DNA from: Martinezella lusitana
GTDB lineage: Bacteria; Pseudomonadota; Alphaproteobacteria; Rhizobiales; Rhizobiaceae
NCBI RefSeq assembly: GCF_900094565.1
Contig: NZ_FMAF01000010.1
Span: 1-64,000 of the forward strand
DNA length: 64,000 nt
Direction of reading: 5' to 3'
Shown: positions 7,991-15,094 of the stretch, one piece after another
How the letters are laid out: each line of letters begins with the position of its first letter
Position numbering within the stretch: position 1 is the first letter of the stretch
The notes under the pieces: model-generated
The model's input: the letters and a program-made list of their open reading frames with translations, nothing else
What the model was told of the DNA's origin: nothing
The model's database searches: none
Translations under genes and position numbers: made by a program

Positions 7991-10144
7991 TTACGCAAGT
8001 GCCTCGGCAAGCGGTAGGGAGCGAATCCGCTTTCCTGTTGCCGCAAAGATCGCGTTGCCAAGTGCCCCGGCTGCAGCGGCCGTTCCTGCCTCGCCGACAC
8101 CTCCGGGCGCTTCGCCACTCTTGATCTGATAGACCTCGACCTTGGGTGCCTCGTTGATACGAAGTACCCGATAGGTGTCGAAGTTTGTCTGATCGACAGC
8201 ACCATCAGTGAACGTGACCTGATTGAACATCGCGCTGCTCAGGCCAAAGATCACTCCACCCTCCATCTGGGCGACAACGGTGTCTGGATTGATCACAACG
8301 CCGCAATCAACCGCGATGACCGAGCGAAGGAGGCGCACCTCCTTTTCATCGGTGATCTCAATTTCCAGGATGTGGGCGAGATAGCTTCCAAAAGCCACTT
8401 GAAGGCTGATGCCTTTGCCCCTTCCCGGCGGCAATGCTTGACCCCAGCCTGCTTTCTCCGCGGCAAGGTTCAGTACCGCAAGTGCTCGCGGATTCTTCGT
8501 GAGCATCTTCCGGCGAAACTCAAGCGGGTCCTGCTTTGTCGCGGTCGCCATCTCATCCACAAAGCTCTCGACTACAAAGAGATTGTGCGATGCCCCGACA
8601 CCTCTCCACCAGCTGGTATTAACACCCGCAGGCTCGTCGCGAACATAATCCGCAAAAACGGCCTCTTCATCGTAGGGGGTCTCCGACGCGCAATCGACGG
8701 CATCAGGATCGATGCCATTCTTGAACGCTGCCGGCGCCCACCGTGCGAAAATGGAGGACCCGGTCACCCGATGCGTGCGGCCAATCAAGCGGCCGTCCTT
8801 GTCGAGGCCTGCGGCCACCCGATCGTAGTAATATGGGCGGTAATAGTCGTGCGTCATGTCCTGTTCGCGCGTCCAGACCAGTTTGACGGGGTAGCGGGTG
8901 CCCTTCAGGAGTTTAGCCGCCAGCTCGATCGTGTCGACGTCCAACCGGCGTCCAAACGCTCCACCCATCAACTGATTGTTCACGGTGACTTTTTCGACCG
9001 GCAGCCCTGTGATGTCGGCGACCGCCTTTTGTGTGCGGACAGGCACCTGTGTGCCTACCCAGACCTCCGCCCGGTCGTCCTGAATATGCAGGGTGCAATT
9101 CAGGGGTTCCATCGGTGAATGCGACAGGAACGGCGAGCGGTAAATCGCCGAGAGCTTTGTTGGGGCGTTTGCTATTACGTCAGCCGCTTTATTTTCGTCG
9201 CGGATGACGACCCCCGGCTGTTGCGATACCTGGTCCATCTTGGCGACAATAGTGTCCAAGGTGACGGCGCCGTTTTCACCCGACTCCCATTCGATATTGA
9301 GGGCGTCCAGGCCTTGCTTCGCCGCCCACATGTGTTCGCCGATCACCGCAACAGCGGCATTATCGGCGGTCACGATGTCGAGGACACCTTTCACGGCGCG
9401 AGCCGCAGCTTCGTCCATTTTTTTGAAACGGCCACCGGTCACCGGAGATATCGCCAGCGTCGCATATTTCATGCCGGGGACCCTGATATCCAGACCGTAG
9501 ACGACCGAACCGTTGACTTTCCCGGGAGTGTCGAGCCTCTTAGCTCGCGTTCCGATGACTTTGAACTGAGAAGCGTCCTTCAATGGAACATCGGCTGGAA
9601 CGGGCAGCTTTGCCGCCTCGGCCGCAATGTCATAGTAGGTCGACGATCGATTTGAGGCGTCGTGATAGATCGTCCCCTCATGGACCCGACACTGCGCTGG
9701 ATCGACCCGCCACTTGGCGGCCGCCGCTCCAACAAGCATGGTACGCGCCGTAGCGGCTGCTTGCCGTAGCCGCATCCAATCGGAACGAGTTGACGTCGAC
9801 CCACCAGTCGCCTGGTCGTACAAGATGGGATCCATATATTTCGAAATGTCCGGCGGTGCTGCTTCCACTTTTAACTGGTCCAGCCGTAGCTCAAGCTCTT
9901 CTGCCATCAACATCGCGCTGGATGTATAGATACCCTGCCCCACCTCCGTGTGCGGCATGATCAGGGTGATGCCGCTTTCATCAATTTTCACAAAGGCGTT
10001 GGGCGTGAAGGCGACATCTTCAGAGGAACTCGCCGGGCCGCTTGCTCGCCCCATCCGTGGCAGTTGAACCGCCAAGACAAGACCTCCGGTTGCCAGGACG
10101 GTGCCCTTGAGGAACCCGCGACGGGAATGAAGATTATTGATCAT
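7991..10144 (-). CDS. molybdopterin-binding subunit of a xanthine dehydrogenase-family (IorB-like) oxidoreductase
   Basis: A 717-residue large subunit of the isoquinoline 1-oxidoreductase/aldehyde dehydrogenase branch of molybdenum hydroxylases. A twin-arginine signal (NLHSRRGFLKGTVLATGG) at the N terminus sends the folded enzyme to the periplasm. Family motifs are HTEVGQGIYTSSAMLMAEEL, MGGAFGRR and the C-terminal GVGEAGTAAAAGAL, which carries the catalytic Glu. The start at 10144 is preceded by GAGGGGAC. It lies 11 bp after the 2Fe-2S subunit gene and downstream of a c-type cytochrome, so electrons would pass from Mo to 2Fe-2S to cytochrome c. The substrate is a hydroxylatable aldehyde or N-heterocycle; which one cannot be read here. 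Confidence 0.9.
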   Translation of the reverse strand: MINNLHSRRGFLKGTVLATGGLVLAVQLPRMGRASGPASSSEDVAFTPNAFVKIDESGITLIMPHTEVGQGIYTSSAMLMAEELELRLDQLKVEAAPPDISKYMDPILYDQATGGSTSTRSDWMRLRQAAATARTMLVGAAAAKWRVDPAQCRVHEGTIYHDASNRSSTYYDIAAEAAKLPVPADVPLKDASQFKVIGTRAKRLDTPGKVNGSVVYGLDIRVPGMKYATLAISPVTGGRFKKMDEAAARAVKGVLDIVTADNAAVAVIGEHMWAAKQGLDALNIEWESGENGAVTLDTIVAKMDQVSQQPGVVIRDENKAADVIANAPTKLSAIYRSPFLSHSPMEPLNCTLHIQDDRAEVWVGTQVPVRTQKAVADITGLPVEKVTVNNQLMGGAFGRRLDVDTIELAAKLLKGTRYPVKLVWTREQDMTHDYYRPYYYDRVAAGLDKDGRLIGRTHRVTGSSIFARWAPAAFKNGIDPDAVDCASETPYDEEAVFADYVRDEPAGVNTSWWRGVGASHNLFVVESFVDEMATATKQDPLEFRRKMLTKNPRALAVLNLAAEKAGWGQALPPGRGKGISLQVAFGSYLAHILEIEITDEKEVRLLRSVIAVDCGVVINPDTVVAQMEGGVIFGLSSAMFNQVTFTDGAVDQTNFDTYRVLRINEAPKVEVYQIKSGEAPGGVGEAGTAAAAGALGNAIFAATGKRIRSLPLAEALA

Positions 10145-10155
10145 GTCAGTCCCCT

Positions 10156-10605
10156 CTATGCCGCTGCCGTGTGGATCGCGTCGCGGATCCGGACATAAGT
10201 GCCACAACGGCAAATGTTGCCTGCCATTGCATCATCGATGTCGGAGTCTGTCGGCTTCGCGTTGCTATTAAGAAGCGCGGTTGCCGACATGATCTGGCCG
10301 GATTGACAGTACCCGCACTGGACAACCTCTTTTTCGAGCCACGCCGTCTGTATTTTGCGCCCGTTCTCGGTCTCACCGACGCCCTCGATCGTGGTGATCT
10401 GTTGAGCATCGATCATATCCATGGTTGTCTGACAGGATCGAACTGCCATGTTGTCTATCAGGACGGTACAGGCTCCACATTGGGCGATGCCGCAGCCGTA
10501 TTTGGTTCCGGTCATGCCAAGCACGTCTCTCAAAACCCAAAGCAGTGGCATGTCGTCCGGGACATCGACTTCATGTGTTTTGCCGTTGATGGTGATCGTC
10601 TTCAT
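10156..10605 (-). CDS. 2Fe-2S subunit of molybdenum hydroxylase (IorA-like)
   Basis: A 149-residue two-domain iron-sulphur protein. The N-terminal plant-ferredoxin-like cluster is bound by KYGCGIAQCGACTVL with a later Cys in VRSCQTT, and the C-terminal helical cluster by VQCGYCQSGQIM and NICRCGTYVRIRDAI. This is the standard small subunit paired with IorB-type molybdopterin subunits. It has no signal of its own, consistent with export as a folded complex with the Tat-tagged large subunit. It is 21 bp from the upstream cytochrome c gene and 11 bp from the large subunit gene, in the order cytochrome, small, large. The assignment is firm; the substrate is not. Confidence 0.92.
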   Translation of the reverse strand: MKTITINGKTHEVDVPDDMPLLWVLRDVLGMTGTKYGCGIAQCGACTVLIDNMAVRSCQTTMDMIDAQQITTIEGVGETENGRKIQTAWLEKEVVQCGYCQSGQIMSATALLNSNAKPTDSDIDDAMAGNICRCGTYVRIRDAIHTAAA

Positions 10606-10626
10606 TGGTCTAACCTTCCTGGGTCT

Positions 10627-11001
10627 CTATTGCGCTGTCAGTGTTTTCAGGTAGCTGATGACATCTGCTCGATCCTGGTCTTGCGGGATTGACGCGCTCA
10701 TGCGGGTCCCCTTGACCAAGGCGGCTGGCGCTTTAAGGAAAGCGTCGAGAGTAGGCTCATCCCATGTGAGACCAGACCCCTTCAACGCAGCGGAATAGTT
10801 GTACCCAGCAATGCTTCCAGCAGGGCGACCGACAACATTCAGAAGGCCCGGACCGACCTTGTTTTGCTCAGTCGTCGCGTGACAGGCACTACAGCGGGCA
10901 AAGACCTTTTTGCCCTTGTCTGGATCTGCATCGGCTCGGACCGACGAGGCCCCAAGCACGATCATTCCCACGGCAATCATGACGGCCTGCAACTTTTCCA
11001 T
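10627..11001 (-). CDS. class I c-type cytochrome, periplasmic
   Basis: A 124-residue mono-haem cytochrome c. A cleavable signal peptide (MEKLQAVMIAVGMIVLGAS, cleavage near VRA-DADP) is followed by the haem site CSACH in KVFARCSACHATT, a KVGPGLLNVVGR stretch typical of cytochrome c2/c552 proteins, and an axial Met in GTRMSASI. The ATG at 11001 has a very strong AAAGGAGGA ribosome site. It lies directly upstream of the two molybdenum hydroxylase genes and is the obvious electron acceptor for that enzyme in the periplasm, passing electrons to the respiratory chain. Confidence 0.92.
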   Translation of the reverse strand: MEKLQAVMIAVGMIVLGASSVRADADPDKGKKVFARCSACHATTEQNKVGPGLLNVVGRPAGSIAGYNYSAALKGSGLTWDEPTLDAFLKAPAALVKGTRMSASIPQDQDRADVISYLKTLTAQ

Positions 11002-11072
11002 GGTTCCTCCTTTGGAAAACTGGAATGGCGAAACGGGCAGCAATCTCTTGCCGCCCTTGTCGAATTCGATTT

Positions 11073-12290
11073 TTAAGTGACGCTTCTAGGTTGCCTAATC
11101 CTCGCACTCGCGTAGGTAGCAATGAGAAGAGCGATGCCTTCCCCGATCACGCCGGTAATGCCCAGGTCACCGACACCGCCTCGCGAGAGCACGACGGATC
11201 CGATGGCGCTGCCCACGGCAAAGCCCAGGTACATGAACGACGTGCTGAGTGAGACTGCGATTGGCACCGCGGGCTGGCCGACCTGAATCAATGTGGCAAT
11301 CTGTGCTGGATAGAATGCCCAGATCGCGATACCCCAAAAAGCAATAGCAATGACCGTCGGAACAATGGCCTGATCGGGCGTCAGAAATCTTGCAAAGAAT
11401 ATAAGCGAGAGGAAAACTGACACGGCGAGGGTCAGGCTTGCGGCGACCACCGGTCTTGCTCCCATCAGATCATTCAGGGTGCCACCAAGTACGATGCCGA
11501 TTGCAGCGCCGATCCCCCATACCGAGACAATGGCGCTAATTCCATTTGGGCCAAGGCCATCGACCTGGCTCAGATACGGAGCGATGTAGGTCCATACCGA
11601 ATAGGTACCGAGCGCCCAGAAGAAGATCACAACCAGTTCCCGGAAGACCTGGGGGCGTTTAACAATCGCGAGGCGCTCGGAGACCGACGCAACGTGCATT
11701 TCTGTTCCATCGGTACGAGGCAGTTTTGCAACCAGCGCGACCACTGCGATGATCGACAGGGCTGCGACGCCAAGGAAAGTCACCCGCCACCCGAGGGCGT
11801 TTCCAACGAGTGAGCCAATTGGCAGCCCGATTGCGATTGCTATAGTCAAACCACCGTTCAAAATGGCAAGGGCCCGACCGCGTTTCTCTGGCACAACTAA
11901 GGCACCCATCAAGGCGTTGGCGTTCGGGGTGTAAAGTCCCGCCGCCATGGCCAGTAGGACACGAGCAGAAAAAATTCCCCAGTATCCTTGGGATGCCCAA
12001 GCCACCAGATTAGCCAACGCGAAAGCCGCCATGGTCAGGACGAGCAGACGTTTGCGGTCGACCCTTCCAAACAGGATGGTTAGGAGTGGCGATGTGATCG
12101 CCAAGGTAAGGGTGAAGACGGTGACCAGGCTACCCAGTGCCGAGACCGGAAGTGAAAGATCCTCACCCATTTTTGGCAGAAGGGGAACAATCATGAACCC
12201 CTCCGTGCCAATAGCAAAGGTGCCTAATGCCATGATGTAGGCTGGCGCCAGCGACTGACCTGCCGCGCGTTCGCTTGAAATGGAAGTCAT
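11073..12290 (-). CDS. MFS transporter, DHA1 (AraJ/PbuE-like)
   Basis: A 405-residue major facilitator protein with about twelve hydrophobic helices. The start region IMALGTFAIGTEGFMIVPLLP, the loop motif FGRVDRKRLLV after helix 2 and the antiporter-like GLTIAIAIGLPIGSLVG in helix 5 are typical of DHA1 drug/metabolite exporters. The ATG at 12290 is preceded by AGAGGCG. It follows the secreted hydrolase gene by 28 bp and precedes the cytochrome c by 71 bp, so it is part of the AraC-headed operon. Export of a substrate or product of the molybdenum hydroxylase, or of a toxic compound sensed by the regulator, is likely. Confidence 0.87.
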   Translation of the reverse strand: MTSISSERAAGQSLAPAYIMALGTFAIGTEGFMIVPLLPKMGEDLSLPVSALGSLVTVFTLTLAITSPLLTILFGRVDRKRLLVLTMAAFALANLVAWASQGYWGIFSARVLLAMAAGLYTPNANALMGALVVPEKRGRALAILNGGLTIAIAIGLPIGSLVGNALGWRVTFLGVAALSIIAVVALVAKLPRTDGTEMHVASVSERLAIVKRPQVFRELVVIFFWALGTYSVWTYIAPYLSQVDGLGPNGISAIVSVWGIGAAIGIVLGGTLNDLMGARPVVAASLTLAVSVFLSLIFFARFLTPDQAIVPTVIAIAFWGIAIWAFYPAQIATLIQVGQPAVPIAVSLSTSFMYLGFAVGSAIGSVVLSRGGVGDLGITGVIGEGIALLIATYASARIRQPRSVT

Positions 12291-12318
12291 TTGGATCGCC
12301 TCTGCGCCAGCCTGGCAG

Positions 12319-13275
12319 TTATGATGCTGCCTTGATGAAGGTCATCACGTCAGCGTTGAACTTTTCAGCCTGCGTCTGAGCCAGACCGTGAGGCGCACCC
12401 GGATAGACCTTGAGTGTCGCATTCTTGACGATCTTTGCGCTCTTGAGGCCAGCTGCGGCGATCGGCACGATCTGATCGTCGTCCCCATGAATGATTAGGG
12501 TCGGCTTGTCGATTTTCTTGAGATCGTCCGTGTAGTCGACCTCCGAAAATTCGCGAATGCAATCGTATTCGCCCTTGATTCCGCCTTCCATTCCCATCAG
12601 CCAGAACGTTTCACGGAGGCCTTCGTTGACCTTGGCGCCCTCGCGATTGAAGCCATAGAAAGGCATCGTCAGATCCTTGTAGAACTGAGAGCGATCGGTC
12701 GCCGTGCCCTTTCGGATGCCGTCGAAGGCTTCAATGGGAGTGCCTTCGGGATTGGCATCGGTTTTGAGCATCAGCGGCGGGACTGCTCCGACTAGCACCA
12801 CTTTTGAAACCCGCTTGGTTCCGTGACGGCCAATGTAATGCGCTACTTCGCCGCCGCCGGTGGAGTGGCCGATCATGACCAAGTCCTTCAGATCGAGGTG
12901 CTCGATTACCTCAGCGAGATCGTCTGCATACTGATCCATATTATTACCGGTCCACGGCTGATCAGATTTTCCATGGCCACGACGGTCGTGTGCAATGACC
13001 CGGTAGCCATTCATGCCGAAATACAGCATCTGTGCGTCCCAGGCGTCACTCGAAAGTGGCCAGCCGTGCGAGAAAAGGATCGGCTGCCCCTTGCCCCAAT
13101 CCTTGTAAGCGATTTTGGTGCCGTCTTTTGTCGTGACAAAGCTCATGTGGCGGTTTCCTTTTTTTGTTTTGGCTGCAGCTTGGGTCTCTTGCGGCATGCC
13201 GATTGCAAACGATGCGGTTAAAGCGGCACCGGCCAGCAGCGTATCGCGGCGGCTGATGAGAAATTCATTGGACAT
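12319..13275 (-). CDS. exported alpha/beta hydrolase, non-haem chloroperoxidase/arylesterase type
   Basis: A 318-residue hydrolase with a twin-arginine-like leader (SRRDTLLAGAALTASFA) and cleavage near QAAA. The mature part shows the HGWPLSSDAWD oxyanion segment, DRRGHGKS, the nucleophile elbow GHSTGGGE (Ser), the acid in HGDDDQIVP and the His in GAPHGLAQ, the pattern of perhydrolases and arylesterases once called non-haem chloroperoxidases. The ATG at 13275 is preferred over the GTG three codons earlier. It is the second gene of the AraC-headed operon, 36 bp from the regulator. Probable location is periplasm, where the molybdenum hydroxylase also resides. Confidence 0.88.
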   Translation of the reverse strand: MSNEFLISRRDTLLAGAALTASFAIGMPQETQAAAKTKKGNRHMSFVTTKDGTKIAYKDWGKGQPILFSHGWPLSSDAWDAQMLYFGMNGYRVIAHDRRGHGKSDQPWTGNNMDQYADDLAEVIEHLDLKDLVMIGHSTGGGEVAHYIGRHGTKRVSKVVLVGAVPPLMLKTDANPEGTPIEAFDGIRKGTATDRSQFYKDLTMPFYGFNREGAKVNEGLRETFWLMGMEGGIKGEYDCIREFSEVDYTDDLKKIDKPTLIIHGDDDQIVPIAAAGLKSAKIVKNATLKVYPGAPHGLAQTQAEKFNADVMTFIKAAS

Positions 13276-13311
13276 TTTCGTCACTCTCGTCTTGAGATGG
13301 GCGCCTTCTAA

Positions 13312-13881
13312 TCAGGCGTTTGCAAATGCATGCAGGTCTGCCGAGCCAAGGCGACGCCACGACGCTGGAGTGTGTTGAGTGGTGCACTTGGCAGCGCTCA
13401 GGCGCCGCCACTTGAGCGGGGTGACACCAACCAAGCGCTTGAACACCTTCGAGAGATGCGCCTGGTCACTCAGACCACACGCATGGGCGATTTGGCTCAG
13501 CGGCTCGTCTGTCGAAGAAATGAGATATTTCGCGGCATCGACGCGGCGACTTAAAACGTAGTCATAGGGCGAGCGGCCGAACGAGACCTTGAAACCCTTC
13601 GAGAACCGACTCGCGCTCAAGCGGACTTGGTCGCCCAACTCCTGGACACGGATGCAACCATCGATGTTCTCATCTATGTAGCGGACCACCTTGTTCTTCT
13701 GCCAATCGGAAAGCCCCGCAACGGTCTTGTGGCAGTTCCGGCGGGGGCCGTCCGCCATGTCAGCGAGCCGAACACGACTTTCCGGACGGAGATCGATTGC
13801 GGTGTCCTGGGGTCCGAGACCCCAGACGCGTTCACCGCCCGGGCCTACGAGGAATGGAATGAATGAAACCGTTCGTGTCAT
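13312..13881 (-). CDS. AraC family transcriptional regulator
   Basis: A 189-residue regulator. The C-terminal two-helix-turn-helix domain is clear: IRVQELGDQVRLSASRFSKG followed by FGRSPYDYVLSRRVDAAKYL and a second HTH in LSQIAHACGLSDQAHLSKVF, ending FKRLVGVTPLKWRR. The N-terminal part is too short for a classical cupin sensor domain, so signal detection is unclear. The ATG at 13881 follows AAAGGA. It heads the operon hydrolase, MFS, cytochrome c, 2Fe-2S and Mo subunit. A triple 10-bp direct repeat lies 55 bp upstream of the start, about where an activator would bind. Confidence 0.9.
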   Translation of the reverse strand: MTRTVSFIPFLVGPGGERVWGLGPQDTAIDLRPESRVRLADMADGPRRNCHKTVAGLSDWQKNKVVRYIDENIDGCIRVQELGDQVRLSASRFSKGFKVSFGRSPYDYVLSRRVDAAKYLISSTDEPLSQIAHACGLSDQAHLSKVFKRLVGVTPLKWRRLSAAKCTTQHTPASWRRLGSADLHAFANA

Positions 13882-13936
13882 GGCAGCGTCCTTTCTGCTT
13901 CGATGGCTGAAAGGTAGCTGCAGGCTGCCCCGTAAC

Positions 13937-13966
13937 ACGAGCTAAGCGATGTTAAGAGATGTTAGG
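13937..13966 (-). promoter_or_regulatory. triple 10-bp direct repeat (site C) upstream of AraC operon
   Basis: On the minus strand three consecutive units read CCTAACATCT, CTTAACATCG and CTTAGCTCGT, and a partial fourth unit (GTTAACGCC) precedes them. The array ends 55 bp before the AraC start codon. Nearly the same array occurs at 18824-18853 and 26235-26264. Exact 10-bp phasing places all units on one face of the helix. Confidence 0.65.
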
Positions 13967-14123
13967 GCGTTAACGACCCGGAGCGCGTTCCGTTAACAAC
14001 ACCGATTTCGCGACCACGGTTGCCTACTACTTGAAGGTTCGCGTGGGCGCCCGATGATACAATAAACGGATCTAGGGCGTGCCTATATGTGAAGCTAGGC
14101 AGACAGGGAGCTTCAAGCACCAA

Positions 14124-14912
14124 ATGCAACAGGATGACGTCACTTTCGATGGACGGTCTGATAGGGTCCGGCCCCTGGCTGGACAAGTAGCGCTTTTGAC
14201 CCGAGCGGATGAAGGGGTCGGCATGGCCACAGCTGCCGCGCTGGCTCAGTGCGGCGCCAATCTGGCATTGACGCTTCTCGACACGGAGGTTGAGCCTGCT
14301 TCGCTGGACGAACTCCGTGGCGTCGGCTGTAAAGTCGTGGTGTTTAGAGCACCCACGGATTGTAGTTCGACACAGCATACCCAGCTGGTTCGACAGGTTA
14401 TCGCGGAATTCGGAAGGATTGACGTCTTGGTCGCGAACTCTGAGTATCGTGTCCAATGGCAAGTCGACGACGATGACCTCGATGAGGATCAGGTTGAGTT
14501 GCAATATTCTATGAACGTCAAATCTAACATCGCGCTCATACGAGCAGTGATACGGGTCATGACCAGTGGTGGGCGCGTTATTGCCCTTGGTTCTAGCCTT
14601 GCGGATCGTGTCGGAACGCCGGGCCTTGCCGATTTTGCGGCAACTCGTGCCGCGTTGACCGCCTTCTGCAAGGGCGCGGCGCATGACCTGGGACCGCGCG
14701 GAATCTCGATCAACGTCGTCCAGATGGGCGCCATCGCTTTCGACGCCGTTGCAGTTTCACCGGACATCATCGAATCCGAACGCGCTTCAACTGCCCTGAA
14801 GAGGCTTGGGAGGCCCTCGGAAGTTGCAAGTGCAGTCACGTTTCTTGCTGGTCCGGGCGCGTCTTTCATCACAGGCAGCGTGTTGAACGTCGACGGTGGG
14901 TATAGCGCCTAG
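14124..14912 (+). CDS. degenerate short-chain dehydrogenase/reductase-like protein
   Basis: About 262 residues with the overall SDR fold: a Rossmann start VALLTRADEGVGMATAAALA, FGRIDVLVANSEY, MTSGGRVIALGSS, and a C-terminal GRPSEVASAVTFLAGPGASF plus VLNVDGGYSA. Key residues are altered. The cofactor loop TGxxxGIG is TRADEGVG, NNAG is VANSE, and the catalytic YxxxK is FAATR, with Tyr to Phe and Lys to Arg. It is therefore probably not a normal oxidoreductase. The start is uncertain, since no good ribosome site is visible and a GTG at 14079 is also in frame. It lies 183 bp upstream of the large STAND regulator on the same strand. Confidence 0.72.
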   Translation: MQQDDVTFDGRSDRVRPLAGQVALLTRADEGVGMATAAALAQCGANLALTLLDTEVEPASLDELRGVGCKVVVFRAPTDCSSTQHTQLVRQVIAEFGRIDVLVANSEYRVQWQVDDDDLDEDQVELQYSMNVKSNIALIRAVIRVMTSGGRVIALGSSLADRVGTPGLADFAATRAALTAFCKGAAHDLGPRGISINVVQMGAIAFDAVAVSPDIIESERASTALKRLGRPSEVASAVTFLAGPGASFITGSVLNVDGGYSA

Positions 14913-15094
14913 CCCGCCTGTTCACGCTGAGGGTTATTGAACCCATGAACCAGTTGGTTTATAGACCATTCTGATATCAAGAATGGGCTGAGCATGAGAG
15001 TGGCATCCGTACGAGCGTTGGACCTTTCAGCTTCAGCCACTGGTAAAAACGACCGTGTTCTTGTGTTTACTCGGCCGATCAGGTCCAGCGACTA

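Noticed and set aside
13962..14684. Minus-strand frame of 240 codons between AraC and STAND genes
   Set aside because: Antisense to the SDR-like gene, which has clear homology in the plus direction; no domain in the minus frame.
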